From positions 62,001-126,000 of the forward strand of contig NZ_JPKG01000059.1 in the NCBI RefSeq assembly GCF_000735605.1: 64,000 nucleotides of DNA. The letters run 5' to 3'. Positions 1 through 9,076 of this stretch are shown here, piece after piece; position 1 is the first letter of the stretch, and each line of letters begins with the position of its first letter. Below the pieces are notes generated by a model, which did not search any database, was not told where the DNA came from, and was given only the letters and a program-made list of their open reading frames with translations. Source of the stretch: Allobosea sp. LC85 (lineage in GTDB: Bacteria; Pseudomonadota; Alphaproteobacteria; Rhizobiales; Beijerinckiaceae). Both the position numbers and the translations under genes were made by a program.

Positions 1-293
1 CAGGGGTAAAGCCGTCCGGCGGCCCGCAGCCCGTCGGCTGCCGCATCATAGATCGGGAGCCGCTCCGACTGGCGAATGACGAGATCGGGCGTGATGCCGA
101 GCCAGCCGAGATCCCCGGCGATCGCATCCGCGAATTCGGGCTTCGAGCGCGCAAGATCGGTATCGTCATAGCGCAGCAGGAAGCGCCCGCCATTGCGGCG
201 GGCATAGAGCCAGTTGAACAGCGCCGGCCGGGCATTGCCGATATGGAGAAAGCCGGTCGGCGACGGCGCGAAGCGAACGAGTGGCGTTGTCAT
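1..293 (-). CDS. gltX: Glutamate--tRNA ligase, N-terminal part (cut by window edge)
   Basis: The first 97 residues of a class I aminoacyl-tRNA synthetase that charges tRNA-Glu with glutamate in the cytoplasm. The protein opens with MTTPLVRFAPSPTGFLHIGN, which contains the class I HIGH-type signature (H17-I-G-N20), and continues with the conserved segment LLRYDDTDLARS of the Rossmann catalytic domain. The ATG lies 41 bases past the nadE stop on the same strand, so the two are probably co-transcribed. The ribosome binding site is weak. The C-terminal anticodon-binding part is outside the window. Some alphaproteobacteria carry two GltX paralogues; which one this is cannot be told here. Confidence 0.93.
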   Translation of the reverse strand, partial: MTTPLVRFAPSPTGFLHIGNARPALFNWLYARRNGGRFLLRYDDTDLARSKPEFADAIAGDLGWLGITPDLVIRQSERLPIYDAAADGLRAAGRLYP

Positions 294-334
294 GACGAGG
301 CTTATGACGCCTTTGCGCGAGGCCGACAATCGGC

Positions 335-2074
335 TCAGAAATCGAAGCTCTCGCCCCCGGACTTGCCAACGCCCTTGACCAGTGCAGCGTCGGGTCGGTG
401 CGCCGCGTCGCCCGGATCACGGAAGCGATTGACGATCGGGTAGCGCCGGTCGCGGCCGAAATTCTTGCGTGTCACCTTCACGCCGGGAGCGGCCTGGCGG
501 CGCTTGTACTCGGCGAGATAGAGCAGGCGTTCGACCTTCTTGACCGTCTCGATGTCGTGGCCGCGGGCGACGATATCGGCGAGGCGCATCTCATGCTCGA
601 TCAGGCAGGCGAGGATATCGTCCAGCACGTCATAGGGTGGCAGCGAATCCTGGTCCTTCTGGTTCTCGCGCAATTCGGCCGTCGGCGGCTTGACGATGAT
701 ATTGTACGGAATGACCTCGCCATCGGGCCCGAGCGCACCGGCGGGCTTCCAGCGGTTGCGCAGCTCCGACATGCGAAAGACCTCGGTCTTGTAGAGGTCC
801 TTGATCGGGTTGTAGCCGCCATTCATGTCGCCATAGAGCGTGGCATAGCCGCATGACATCTCGGACTTGTTGCCGGTGGTCACCACCATCGGCCCGAACT
901 TGTTCGAGATCGACATCAGCAGGGTGCCACGCACGCGGCTCTGCAGGTTCTCCTCGGTGACGCCGCGATTGGTGCCGGCGAAGAGTCCGGCGAGCGCCGC
1001 CTCGAAACCCTCGACCGGCTCGGCAATCGGCACGATCTCGTAACGGACGCCGAGCGCATCGGCACAGCGCTTCGCATCATCCAGGCTCTCCTGCGAGGTG
1101 AAGCGATAGGGCATCATCACGCAGCGGACCTTGTCGGCTCCGAGCGCATCGACCGCCATCGCCGCGCAGATCGCGGAATCGATGCCGCCGGAGAGGCCAA
1201 GCACCACGCCGGGAAAGCCGTTCTTCTCGACATAGTCGCGCAAGCCCAGCACGCAGGCGGCGTAGTCCGCCTCGTCGCTGCTCTCGACGGGCGTGATCTC
1301 GCCCGGCAGGCAGCGCCACGACCCGTTCTCACGCACCCAGTCGGTGAGGCGCAGCGCCTCGCGGAAAGCCGGGAGCTGATGCGCAAAGGTCTTGTCTGCA
1401 TTCAGCACGAAGGAGGCGCCCTCGAAGACAAGCTCGTCCTGGCCGCCGAGCTGGTTGAGATAGACCATCGGCAGCCCGGCCTCGACGACGCGGGCGACCG
1501 CGACGTTCAGGCGCTCCTCCGTGACGCCGCGCCGGTAAGGCGAGCCGTTGGGAACAAGCAGGATCTCGCCGCCGGTCTCGGCGATGCACTCGACGACCTC
1601 CTCGCCCCAGATATCCTCGCAGACCGGCAGGCCGAGGCGGAGATGATTGCGGAAGACGACGGGACCGGGCAGCGGGCCGGGTTCGAAGACGCGCTTCTCG
1701 TCGAACACACCATAATTCGGCAGGTCGACCTTGAAGCGCACCGACTGGATCATCCCGGCGTCGAGCAGCGCATAGGCGTTGTAGAGCTTGCCATCCTCGA
1801 CCCAGGGCAGCCCGACCAGCACAGCCGGACCACCGTCGGCGGTCTCGCGCGCCAGGTCCTCGCAAGCCTTGCGGCAGGCATCCTGGAAGGCGGGCTTCAG
1901 CACCAGGTCCTCCGGCGGATAGGCCGACAGGAAGAGCTCCGGGAACATCACGAGATCGGCGCCGGCGGTTGCGGCGTCGCGCCGCGCAGCGCGCACCTTG
2001 TCGGCATTGCCGGCGACATCGCCGACGATGGGATTGAGCTGGGCCAGAGCCAGGCGGAAGGAGGTCGCTGTCAT
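335..2074 (-). CDS. nadE: NAD(+) synthase, glutamine-hydrolysing
   Basis: Makes NAD from nicotinate adenine dinucleotide, ATP and glutamine, the last step of NAD biosynthesis. At 579 residues it has the two-domain form. An N-terminal nitrilase-type amidase domain (about 1-270) has the catalytic triad Glu46 (FPELFLSAYPPEDL), a Lys near 115 (FKVDLPNYG) and Cys152 (LPVCEDIWG). A C-terminal ATP-pyrophosphatase domain has the P-loop SGGIDS at 295-300. Length and order match alphaproteobacterial NadE, so glutamine, not free ammonia, is the expected nitrogen source. gltX follows 41 bases downstream. No damage is seen. Confidence 0.97.
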   Translation of the reverse strand: MTATSFRLALAQLNPIVGDVAGNADKVRAARRDAATAGADLVMFPELFLSAYPPEDLVLKPAFQDACRKACEDLARETADGGPAVLVGLPWVEDGKLYNAYALLDAGMIQSVRFKVDLPNYGVFDEKRVFEPGPLPGPVVFRNHLRLGLPVCEDIWGEEVVECIAETGGEILLVPNGSPYRRGVTEERLNVAVARVVEAGLPMVYLNQLGGQDELVFEGASFVLNADKTFAHQLPAFREALRLTDWVRENGSWRCLPGEITPVESSDEADYAACVLGLRDYVEKNGFPGVVLGLSGGIDSAICAAMAVDALGADKVRCVMMPYRFTSQESLDDAKRCADALGVRYEIVPIAEPVEGFEAALAGLFAGTNRGVTEENLQSRVRGTLLMSISNKFGPMVVTTGNKSEMSCGYATLYGDMNGGYNPIKDLYKTEVFRMSELRNRWKPAGALGPDGEVIPYNIIVKPPTAELRENQKDQDSLPPYDVLDDILACLIEHEMRLADIVARGHDIETVKKVERLLYLAEYKRRQAAPGVKVTRKNFGRDRRYPIVNRFRDPGDAAHRPDAALVKGVGKSGGESFDF

Positions 2075-2158
2075 GCTTCGGCTTTACCGCGCGACGAGTG
2101 GGCCAGCAACGGCCGCGCAGCCTGCCCTGACCTGCATTTCTGCGTGATCAGCCCTTGA

Positions 2159-2452
2159 TCAACGCAAGGTCGAACGGAAATCGGCGGAATAGCGCAGCTC
2201 GCGCAGCGGGCGCACGAGGCGCGTCGTCTCGTCATAGATCGGATCGGCCTTGTAAGCCGCCAGCGCCGCCTCATCGGCAAACTCGGCGTAGACGACGACA
2301 TCGACGTCATTGCCCAGCGGATCGACCTTGGCATTGGCCACGACCTCGAAGGCGAGCGAATGCGGGATATCACCGAGCCGGGTCAGAGACAGCCGGATCG
2401 TCTCGACATCCTCGCGCCGCTTCGCCGTGAAGAATACGATGTGGCGGATCAT
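2159..2452 (-). CDS. Dabb (stress-responsive A/B barrel) domain protein
   Basis: A 97-residue protein that starts MIRHIVFFTAKRRED, the typical opening of the dimeric alpha/beta barrel (Dabb, PF07876) family, with the usual central VVYAEFADEAALAAYKADP stretch in which an acidic-aromatic run precedes 'ALAAY..DP'. Family members form small ferredoxin-like dimers. Some are stress-induced and a few are enzymes, but most have no known substrate. It lies 84 bases upstream of nadE on the same strand and may share its transcript. No signal peptide or membrane segment is seen. The family call is good; function is unknown. Confidence 0.82.
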   Translation of the reverse strand: MIRHIVFFTAKRREDVETIRLSLTRLGDIPHSLAFEVVANAKVDPLGNDVDVVVYAEFADEAALAAYKADPIYDETTRLVRPLRELRYSADFRSTLR

Positions 2453-2625
2453 GCGCCCTCCTTCGCAGGCAGCCGGGAATCGCGCCGCCCTGTCCGGCCG
2501 ATGTCTTCCCGGCAGCGGGCGAAAGACAACCTTCGTTAACGCCGCATTAGGGTTACCAATGCATCAATAGCCCCCAGAGCAGTGCGAAAGAGGCCGGATT
2601 GCGGCCCCTGCTCCGGGGGTCCACG

Positions 2626-3504
2626 ATGCGTATCCGCTCCATTGCGCCGGCCCTGGGCCTTGCAGCGCTCGGACTGTCCATCGCCGCCGCGCCGGCGGTG
2701 TCGGCTGACTATCCGGTACTGCGCGGCTCGCAGATCGAAGATGCACCGCCGCCGCCATCGGACTATTTCTCGGGCGGGTTCAACTGGACGGGATTCTATC
2801 TGGGTGGCGGCGCCGGCGTCTCGGAAACGCAGTTCGAACCCGGAACCGGGCTGCAGAATCTGGCCAACTTCGCCTTTCGGAATACGCTGCTTGGCGCCGA
2901 AAGCGACATGGGTTCGTTCGTCAACAACCTGCCGTCCAAAAGGGACAGCGGCGCGACGTATTTTGGCATGGCCGGCTACAACATAGCCTTTGGCGATGCC
3001 GTGCTCGGCATCGAGGTCGACTATACCCGCTCCGATCAGAGCTACAGCATCAACGACTTCATCGCGCGCCGCACGATCACCTCAAACGGCACCGTGAATG
3101 ACTGGTCCATGACGACCCGCCAGGGAGCGGTGCTGAACGACTACGCCACGGCGCGCATTCGCATGGGTTGGGCCGTTGGCCGCATCATGCCCTTCGCGAC
3201 GTTCGGTGGCGCTGTTGGTCGCTTCGACACGGTATCGACGGTCACAGCGACAAATTTCATCACCCAGGCGAATCCTGTAACCGGCGCCATCAGTTCCGGC
3301 ATGGCGGTTGGCTACCCGCTCACGGTCGGGGCCGCCAAGAAGAACGTCTATGGCTTCGGCCTCGCGGTCGGTGCCGGCGTCGACATGGCCCTGACCGACA
3401 ACCTGTTCCTGCGCGGCGAATACCAGTTGATCCGCTTCGCCGACGTCGAGGGAACAACGACGACGGTCAACACGGCCCGCGTCGCCGCGGGCGTCAAATT
3501 CTGA
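2626..3504 (+). CDS. Outer membrane beta-barrel protein (RopB/Omp25-like)
   Basis: A 292-residue exported protein. A signal peptide (MRIRSIAPALGLAALGLS to VSA, about residues 1-25) precedes a short Pro-rich linker and the motif FNWTGFYLGGGAG, which marks the start of the barrel in the Omp25/RopB family of Hyphomicrobiales. Alternating hydrophobic/polar strands follow, and the chain ends in VAAGVKF, with the C-terminal Phe expected for BAM-dependent insertion. I chose the ATG at 2626, preceded by a GGGGGT element, over an in-frame TTG at 2599 because it places the signal peptide at the N-terminus. It is probably a structural outer membrane protein; pore activity is not implied. A bidirectional terminator follows. 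Confidence 0.9.
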   Translation: MRIRSIAPALGLAALGLSIAAAPAVSADYPVLRGSQIEDAPPPPSDYFSGGFNWTGFYLGGGAGVSETQFEPGTGLQNLANFAFRNTLLGAESDMGSFVNNLPSKRDSGATYFGMAGYNIAFGDAVLGIEVDYTRSDQSYSINDFIARRTITSNGTVNDWSMTTRQGAVLNDYATARIRMGWAVGRIMPFATFGGAVGRFDTVSTVTATNFITQANPVTGAISSGMAVGYPLTVGAAKKNVYGFGLAVGAGVDMALTDNLFLRGEYQLIRFADVEGTTTTVNTARVAAGVKF

Positions 3505-3507
3505 TCC

Positions 3508-3544
3508 GACGAGACGGGCGCAAGTAAGACGAGACGGGCGCAAG
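3508..3544. repeat. 17-bp direct duplication after the OMP stop codon
   Basis: The 17-mer gacgagacgggcgcaag occurs twice, at 3508-3524 and 3528-3544 (period 20), right after the stop codon of the outer membrane protein gene. It looks like a local replication-slippage duplication just upstream of the terminator hairpin. No function is evident. Confidence 0.8.
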
Positions 3545-3547
3545 AAA

Positions 3548-3573
3548 AAAGCCGTGGCTCGCGCCGCGGCTTT
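3548..3573. terminator. Bidirectional intrinsic terminator
   Basis: A 10-bp stem (AAAGCCGTGG with CCGCGGCTTT, one G-T pair) with a 6-base loop, preceded by an A-run and followed by a T-rich stretch. It lies between the convergent outer membrane protein gene and the DAHP synthase gene and can serve both strands. Confidence 0.8.
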
Positions 3574-3599
3574 CTCGTTTCTGACAGGCTGGCGCCGGC

Positions 3600-4985
3600 T
3601 TACTCCGCCGCCTCGACCTCAGGTCGGGCCCGGCCCGAGCGCTCGCGCTTGACCAGTTCGGCGACCAGGAACGCCATCTCCAGCGCCTGCTCCGCATTGA
3701 GGCGCGGGTCGCAGACCGTGTGGTAGCGATCGTTCAGGTCGGCGTCGGTCATGCCGCGTGCGCCGCCCGTGCATTCGGTGACGTTCTTGCCGGTCATCTC
3801 CAGGTGCAGGCCGCCGGCATAGGTGCCTTCGGCCTGATGCACGGCGAAGAAGTTCTTCACCTCGGTCAGGATCATGTCGAAGGGCCGTGTCTTGTAGCCG
3901 CTCGCCGCCTTCACCGTGTTGCCGTGCATCGGATCACAGGACCAGACGACATTGCGCCCTTCCCGCTTGGTGGCACGCACCAGGGCCGGCAGATGGTCGA
4001 AGACCTTGTCGGCACCGAAGCGGGCGATCAGCGTCAGGCGTCCGGCCTGGTTCTGCGGATCGAGCGCGTCGATCAGCCTTATCAGGTTGTCCGGGGTCAG
4101 GGACGGACCGCATTTCAGGCCGATCGGATTGCGGATGCCACGGAAGAACTCGACATGGGCATGGTCGAGCTGGCGCGTGCGGTCCCCGATCCAGACCATA
4201 TGGCCGGACGTGTCGTACCAGTCGCCGGTGGTGGAATCGACGCGCGTCAGCGCCTGCTCGTAGCCGAGCAGCAGCGCCTCGTGGCTGGTGTAGAAATCCG
4301 TGCTCCGCATCTCGGGATGCGTCTCGGGATCGATGCCGATGGCGCGCATGAAATCGAGCGCCTCGGTGATGCGCCCCGCCACCTCCTGGTAGCGGCCCGA
4401 CTGCGGACTGTCCTTGACGAAACCGAGCATCCAGCGATGCGCATTGTCGAGATTGGCGTAGCCGCCGGTCGCGAAGGCGCGGATCAGGTTCAGCGTCGCC
4501 GCCGACTGGCGATAGGCCTCGAGCTGACGGCGCGGATCCGGAATCCGGGATTCGGCCGTGAACTCGTTGTCGTTGATGATGTCGCCCTTGTAGCTCGGCA
4601 GCTCGACGCCGCCGATCGTCTCGGTGGGGGTTGAGCGCGGCTTGGCGAACTGGCCGGCGATACGGCCGACCTTCACCACCGGCGAGCCGCCGGCGAAGGT
4701 CAGGACGACCGCCATCTGCAGGAAAAGCCGGAAGAAATCGCGGATGTTGTCAGCCGAATGCTCGGCGAAGCTCTCCGCACAGTCTCCGCCCTGGAGCAGG
4801 AAGGCCTCGCCGTTTGCGACTTGTCCGAGAGCCTTCTTCAGCTTGCGCGCCTCACCCGCAAAAACGAGCGGCGGAAAGCCGGCGAGCTGCTGCTCAACCG
4901 CCTTCAAGGCTGCCTGGTCCGGATATTCCGGCATCTGCTGGACGGGCTTTGCCCTCCAGCTCTCGGGCGTCCACCGCTCGGACAT
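3600..4985 (-). CDS. 3-deoxy-7-phosphoheptulonate synthase, class II
   Basis: Condenses phosphoenolpyruvate with erythrose 4-phosphate, the first step of the shikimate pathway to aromatic amino acids. The 461-residue protein is a class II (plant/Mycobacterium-type) DAHP synthase. It starts MSERWTPESWRAKPVQQMPEY and has the class II motifs FLLQGGDCAESF (metal-binding Cys), KVGRIAGQFAKPRS, CGPSLTPDNLIRL and CDPMHGNT. An open frame extends 30 codons further upstream, but ATG 4985 has an AGGAG at the right distance and matches the family start, so I chose it. It seems to be a single transcription unit. This family is usually feedback-controlled by aromatic amino acids; the sequence alone does not show which. 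Confidence 0.97.
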   Translation of the reverse strand: MSERWTPESWRAKPVQQMPEYPDQAALKAVEQQLAGFPPLVFAGEARKLKKALGQVANGEAFLLQGGDCAESFAEHSADNIRDFFRLFLQMAVVLTFAGGSPVVKVGRIAGQFAKPRSTPTETIGGVELPSYKGDIINDNEFTAESRIPDPRRQLEAYRQSAATLNLIRAFATGGYANLDNAHRWMLGFVKDSPQSGRYQEVAGRITEALDFMRAIGIDPETHPEMRSTDFYTSHEALLLGYEQALTRVDSTTGDWYDTSGHMVWIGDRTRQLDHAHVEFFRGIRNPIGLKCGPSLTPDNLIRLIDALDPQNQAGRLTLIARFGADKVFDHLPALVRATKREGRNVVWSCDPMHGNTVKAASGYKTRPFDMILTEVKNFFAVHQAEGTYAGGLHLEMTGKNVTECTGGARGMTDADLNDRYHTVCDPRLNAEQALEMAFLVAELVKRERSGRARPEVEAAE

Positions 4986-5196
4986 CTCACTTGCTCCTGG
5001 TGATAATATCTCGCGCCCGCCCCTCCCCACGGAAAGGCAGCGTGATCCTGGCGCTATACACCCGCACCGCAGCAAAGACCATAAAGCCGTTGACGGTTAC
5101 GCATGCGCGAGCCGTGCATCGAAGAGCAGAGCCATTCCGGCGTTCCGGCGACCGGGTCCGAGCGCGTGAACGAGAGCGACCGTGGTGGCGGGTGAT

Positions 5197-5228
5197 GCAA
5201 GGCGGCGCCCGAAGGGGCGCCGCCTTGC
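5197..5228 (-). terminator. Strong GC hairpin after glutathione reductase
   Basis: A perfect 14-bp inverted repeat (gcaaggcggcgccc and its complement) with a GAAG loop lies three bases past the gor stop codon. It lacks a clear T-run, so it may be a Rho-assisted or mRNA-stabilising 3' hairpin and not a classic intrinsic terminator. Confidence 0.5.
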
Positions 5229-5231
5229 AGC

Positions 5232-6596
5232 TCACTGGCGCACTGTGCGCATCGTCACGAGTTCCTCGGCCGCACTCGGATGCAGCGCCACGGTGCGGTC
5301 GAAATCGGCCTTGGTCGCCCCCATCGTGACGGCAATGGCCACCGCCTGGATGATCTCGCCCGCGTCGTGACCTAGAATGTGGACGCCCAGCATCCGGTCC
5401 GTCTTCGCGTCGACCACGAGCTTCATGTAGATGCGCTCCTGACGGCCCGAGATCGTCGCCTTCATCGGCCGGAAACCGGCTTCGAAGACACGCAGCTCGT
5501 AACCGGCGGCGAACGCCTGCTGCTCGGTCAGGCCGACTGTGCCGATCTCCGGCGTGGTGAACACGGCCGAAGCCACCACATGGTGATCCATCGCCCAGGG
5601 CTTTCCGCCAAAGGCCGAGTCCGCAAAGGCGTGGCCCTCGCGAATGGCGACCGGCGTGAGATTGATGCGGTTGGTGACGTCGCCAACCGCATGGATCGAC
5701 GGCACGCTCGAAGCGGAATTCGCATCGACCATGACCTGGCCGATGGGGCCGAGCTTGACCCCCGCGTTCTCCAGGCCGAGCCCTACCGTATTGGGACGAC
5801 GGCCGGTCGCCACGAGCACGACGTCGGCGTCGATCGGCTCGCCCGTGGCGCAATGGGCGCGGCGCGTGCCGTCCGGCAATTGCTCGATACGGTCGATGGT
5901 GCAGCCCAGCCGCAATGTGATGCCGGCATGGACGAGCGCATCGCGCAGACGCACGCGGAGGTCCTCCTCGAAGCCGCGCAGGATATTGTCGCCACGGTGC
6001 AGCACCGTGACCTCGACACCAAGACGCCGGAACACGCTGGCGAATTCGAGCGCGATATAGCCGCCGCCCACCACCAGCATGCGCCGCGGCAGGCTCGGAA
6101 GATGAAAGATCTCGTTCGAGCTGATGCCAAGTTCGCCGCCAGAGATCGGCGGATCGAAGGCAGGGTAGCCTCCGGTCGCGACCAGGATATGCCGGGCCCG
6201 GATGGTCTCGCCGGATTTCTGCAGACGCACCGTGTTCGGCCCTTCGACCACGGCGCGCTCTTCGCGGATCGCGACCTTCGCGCCTTCAAGACCCTTGCGG
6301 TAGAGGCCGGAGAGCCGGGTCACTTCGTTGGCAACGGCATCCCGCAAGGTCGGCCAGTCGAAACTCGGCGTGCCCACGCTCCAGCCGAAGCCGGCGGCAT
6401 CCTCGAATTCGTCGGCGAAGCGGCTGGCGTAGACGAAGAGCTTCTTCGGGACACAGCCGCGAATGACGCAGGTGCCGCCGATGCGGTCCTCTTCGGCGAT
6501 CATGACGCGGGCGCCATGTCCGGCCGAGATCCGCGCCGCGCGCGTGCCGCCGGAGCCTGCCCCGATCACGAAGAGATCGACATCGAAATCAGCCAT
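5232..6596 (-). CDS. gor: Glutathione-disulfide reductase
   Basis: An FAD- and NADPH-dependent flavoenzyme that reduces oxidised glutathione in the cytosol. The 454-residue protein has the FAD dinucleotide fold (VIGAGSGGTRAARISAG), the redox-active disulfide Cys43/Cys48 in GGTCVIRGCVPKK, a second Rossmann site for NADPH (VVGGGYIALEFASVFRRLG) and the C-terminal interface motif HPSAAEE whose His and Glu complete the active site. An open frame runs 103 codons further upstream, but the ATG at 6596 has a GGGGAG box and gives the normal length. Its start overlaps the end of the O-antigen-ligase-like gene by 8 bases, so translation is probably coupled. Confidence 0.95.
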   Translation of the reverse strand: MADFDVDLFVIGAGSGGTRAARISAGHGARVMIAEEDRIGGTCVIRGCVPKKLFVYASRFADEFEDAAGFGWSVGTPSFDWPTLRDAVANEVTRLSGLYRKGLEGAKVAIREERAVVEGPNTVRLQKSGETIRARHILVATGGYPAFDPPISGGELGISSNEIFHLPSLPRRMLVVGGGYIALEFASVFRRLGVEVTVLHRGDNILRGFEEDLRVRLRDALVHAGITLRLGCTIDRIEQLPDGTRRAHCATGEPIDADVVLVATGRRPNTVGLGLENAGVKLGPIGQVMVDANSASSVPSIHAVGDVTNRINLTPVAIREGHAFADSAFGGKPWAMDHHVVASAVFTTPEIGTVGLTEQQAFAAGYELRVFEAGFRPMKATISGRQERIYMKLVVDAKTDRMLGVHILGHDAGEIIQAVAIAVTMGATKADFDRTVALHPSAAEELVTMRTVRQ

Positions 6597-7872
6597 GCTC
6601 TGCTCCCCGGCCGAGATGTCGGCCCGCCTCGAACCAAAGGGTGGCGGCAGCCAGGACGGCGATCCACCAACCCTGCCAGGCGCCATGTCCGACCGAGGCC
6701 ATGACGAAGGCAGCCGCGAAAAGCGCAAGTCGCGGGGCGAGCTCGCGCGCGGACAAGGCACCAAGCTTCCGGAGGAACAGCAGCCCGGCTGCCAGCAGCA
6801 ATGCGGCGCCGATGAGGCCGGTCTCCGTCCAGAGCTGAACCGGCGCGCTATGCGGGTGGCCAACCGCCAGGAGCCAGCGACGCGGCGGCGAGACCTGTTC
6901 CGCAACAGGATGCGTCTGGAGGGCCGAGGACGAGCCGAAGCCCGAGCCGATCAATGGGCGAGCCGCGATCGCCTCCCCGAAGCTGAGCCAGATGTCGACG
7001 CGGTCGCGCGAGTGGGCATCAGCCGTCTGTTGGTAGAGTACCGGCGGCAGAGCCCGGTCGGCCACTTGCCCGATCACTGGCGCGAGCACCAGCGTCGCGG
7101 CAAAGCCAAGCGCTGTCGCGGCCAAGGCCAGGCGCGGAAGGAGACGCGCCAGCAGCCAGGACAGGATCAGAATGCCCAATCCCAGTTTCGCGGCGCCGCT
7201 CTCGGAATAGAGAACGATGCCGACGACAGCGACGGCTGCTGCCGCTGCGAGCAGACGATCGGCGACGCGTTTGGATTCGCCGGTCCAGAGCAAGTGGGCA
7301 ACGGGAGCCAGGAGGACCAGGCAGGCGATGACCGGCCGGTTGAAGATGAAGCTCATCTGCTTGCCGACGCCCAGCGCAATGCGCTGCGCGAGGCCGCTCT
7401 GCACTTCGAACCACATCAGGGCCGAGGCCAGAATCAGGCAAATGGCCAGGGCCCGCACCAGTGCCCGCTCCGGCTTGAACCAGGCACTTGCCGCAATCAC
7501 GAGTGCAAAACCAAGTGGCAGAAGCAACTCCGCCCAGGCAGCGAAGCCAAATGCTGGCCGATGCGTCCACAGCAACGAGAACAGCGCCCAGGCAAGGAAC
7601 GCCGTCAAGGCGAGGCCGAGCGAACTGCGCAGGCCCGCAAGGGTGCGGCGCAACAGGGGTCCGATATCGCCGCCGGCCATCGCGGCGGCCAGGAATGCCG
7701 CCGCAGACAGCCCGAGCACCAGCGGCGCGGACCGGTTCGCCGCCCACATGGCAAGCGGCAACGCCACCATCAGGACGCCTCCGAGCGCTGCGAGTCGAAC
7801 CGCCTGACGCGATGGAGAAGGGGCGGCGATCACAGTGCGCTCGACACCCGGCGAGTTGAGGTTCAGGCTCAT
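6589..7872 (-). CDS. O-antigen ligase family membrane protein
   Basis: A 427-residue polytopic membrane protein with about 10-12 hydrophobic segments. A large periplasmic loop contains the Wzy_C/WaaL-type motif (SRDRVDIWLSFGEAIAARPL, then GSGFGSSS and GHPHSAPVQLWTETGLIG). The His-Pro-His and Arg residues of this loop are the conserved features of O-antigen ligase/polymerase relatives, which move lipid-linked glycans to lipid A core or other acceptors at the outer face of the inner membrane. I chose ATG 7872 (MSLNLNSPG) over an upstream in-frame start at 7899. It overlaps gor by 8 bases. No glycan gene cluster surrounds it, so the acceptor is unknown. Confidence 0.85.
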   Translation of the reverse strand: MSLNLNSPGVERTVIAAPSPSRQAVRLAALGGVLMVALPLAMWAANRSAPLVLGLSAAAFLAAAMAGGDIGPLLRRTLAGLRSSLGLALTAFLAWALFSLLWTHRPAFGFAAWAELLLPLGFALVIAASAWFKPERALVRALAICLILASALMWFEVQSGLAQRIALGVGKQMSFIFNRPVIACLVLLAPVAHLLWTGESKRVADRLLAAAAAVAVVGIVLYSESGAAKLGLGILILSWLLARLLPRLALAATALGFAATLVLAPVIGQVADRALPPVLYQQTADAHSRDRVDIWLSFGEAIAARPLIGSGFGSSSALQTHPVAEQVSPPRRWLLAVGHPHSAPVQLWTETGLIGAALLLAAGLLFLRKLGALSARELAPRLALFAAAFVMASVGHGAWQGWWIAVLAAATLWFEAGRHLGRGAEHG

Positions 7873-8060
7873 GGCCCTGCGATTACGCGATCGCGCCAAG
7901 CCCGCCTAGCTCGAATTCGGTCGGCCTGCGTGCATTGCTGCGCGAAAGACCTTGACTTGAGATTATGCAATCAGGCGCAATTGACCGGCGGAGCGTCAAA
8001 GTGTCACTCGCGGAGCGCTGACACCATAACAGTGCGGGAATCCGCAAGCGGAGGAACAAC

Positions 8061-9026
8061 ATGCTCAAATCCATTCTGTCGCGCGGGGCCGTGACGGCCC
8101 TGGCGCTCGTTGGACTGACGACTGCGGCATTTGCGCAGCTCGAGCTCAAGATCATGGCTCCGGCCGCACCGGGTGGTGGCTGGGACGGAACCGCCCGCTC
8201 GATGCAGCAGGCGCTGACCGCCTCCGGCATCGCCAAGAGCGTGCAGGTCGCGAACGTCACGGGCGCTGGCGGCACCATCGGCCTCGCCCAGCTGGTGACT
8301 GCCGGCAAGGGCGACGGCTCGCAGCTGATGGTCAACGGCTTCGTCATGGTCGGCGCCATCCTGCTCAACAAGTCGCCGGTGACGCTGACCCAGACTACCC
8401 CGATCGCGCGCCTTACCGCTGAAGCGCTGGTCATCGTCGTGCCGACCGAGTCCCCGATCAAGAACGCCAAGGACCTGGCCGAGCGCGTCAAGGCCGACCC
8501 GGCCAAGGTCACCTGGGCCGGTGGTTCGGCCGGTGGCGCCGATCACATCCTCGCGGCTCTCTTCGCCGGCGCGGCTGGCGGTGACGCCACCAAGATCAAC
8601 TACATCCCCTTCTCCGGCGGCGGCGAAGCGCTCGCCGCGATGCTGGGCGGGCGCGTCACCGCCGGCATCTCCGGCTATGGTGAGTTCGAAGGCCAGATCA
8701 AGGCCGGCAAGCTGCGTGTCATCGGCGTGAGCTCGCCGGCGCGCCTCGCCAATGCTCCGGACGCCCCGACCTTCAAGGAACAGGGCGTCGATCTCGAACT
8801 GCTCAACTGGCGTTCGGTCGTTGCACCTCCCGGGCTGAACGCGGCGCAGACCCAGGCGCTGGCGGATGCCGTGGGCAAGATGGCGAAGTCGAAGGAATGG
8901 AACGAGATCCTCAAGGCGCGCGGCTGGGATGACGCCTATCTGCCGGCGGCGGAGTTCGCGACCTTCCTCAAGGCCGAAGAGGCGCGTGTCGCCAAGGTCA
9001 TGAAGGATGTCGGCCTCATCAAGTGA
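8061..9026 (+). CDS. Tripartite tricarboxylate transporter substrate-binding protein (TctC/Bug)
   Basis: A 321-residue periplasmic binding protein. A signal peptide (residues about 1-25, ending AAFAQ) precedes a two-lobed Bug/TctC fold that includes the ligand-loop motif APAAPGGGWDGTAR and the later FSGGGEALAAMLGGRV. It captures a carboxylate and delivers it to the TctAB membrane pair encoded just downstream. The ATG has a GGAGGAACAAC ribosome site. A hairpin 25 bases after the stop separates it from tctB and probably allows the binding protein to be made in excess. The substrate cannot be deduced; Bug proteins bind many di/tricarboxylates and aromatic acids. Confidence 0.95.
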   Translation: MLKSILSRGAVTALALVGLTTAAFAQLELKIMAPAAPGGGWDGTARSMQQALTASGIAKSVQVANVTGAGGTIGLAQLVTAGKGDGSQLMVNGFVMVGAILLNKSPVTLTQTTPIARLTAEALVIVVPTESPIKNAKDLAERVKADPAKVTWAGGSAGGADHILAALFAGAAGGDATKINYIPFSGGGEALAAMLGGRVTAGISGYGEFEGQIKAGKLRVIGVSSPARLANAPDAPTFKEQGVDLELLNWRSVVAPPGLNAAQTQALADAVGKMAKSKEWNEILKARGWDDAYLPAAEFATFLKAEEARVAKVMKDVGLIK

Positions 9027-9050
9027 GGTCCGGTTCGACCGATTGATCCA

Positions 9051-9076
9051 CGAAGGGCCGGCCAGCCGGCCCTTCG
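9051..9076 (+). terminator. Intercistronic hairpin between tctC and tctB
   Basis: An 11-bp perfect stem (CGAAGGGCCGG with CCGGCCCTTCG, loop CCAG) followed by a pyrimidine-rich cttctttta tract. It lies between the binding-protein gene and the membrane-subunit genes and is likely a partial terminator or 3' stabiliser. Confidence 0.7.

Noticed and set aside
6463..8094. A 543-codon plus-strand frame opposite the O-antigen-ligase-like gene
   Set aside because: Antisense composition; the real gene shows membrane spans and the Wzy_C motif.
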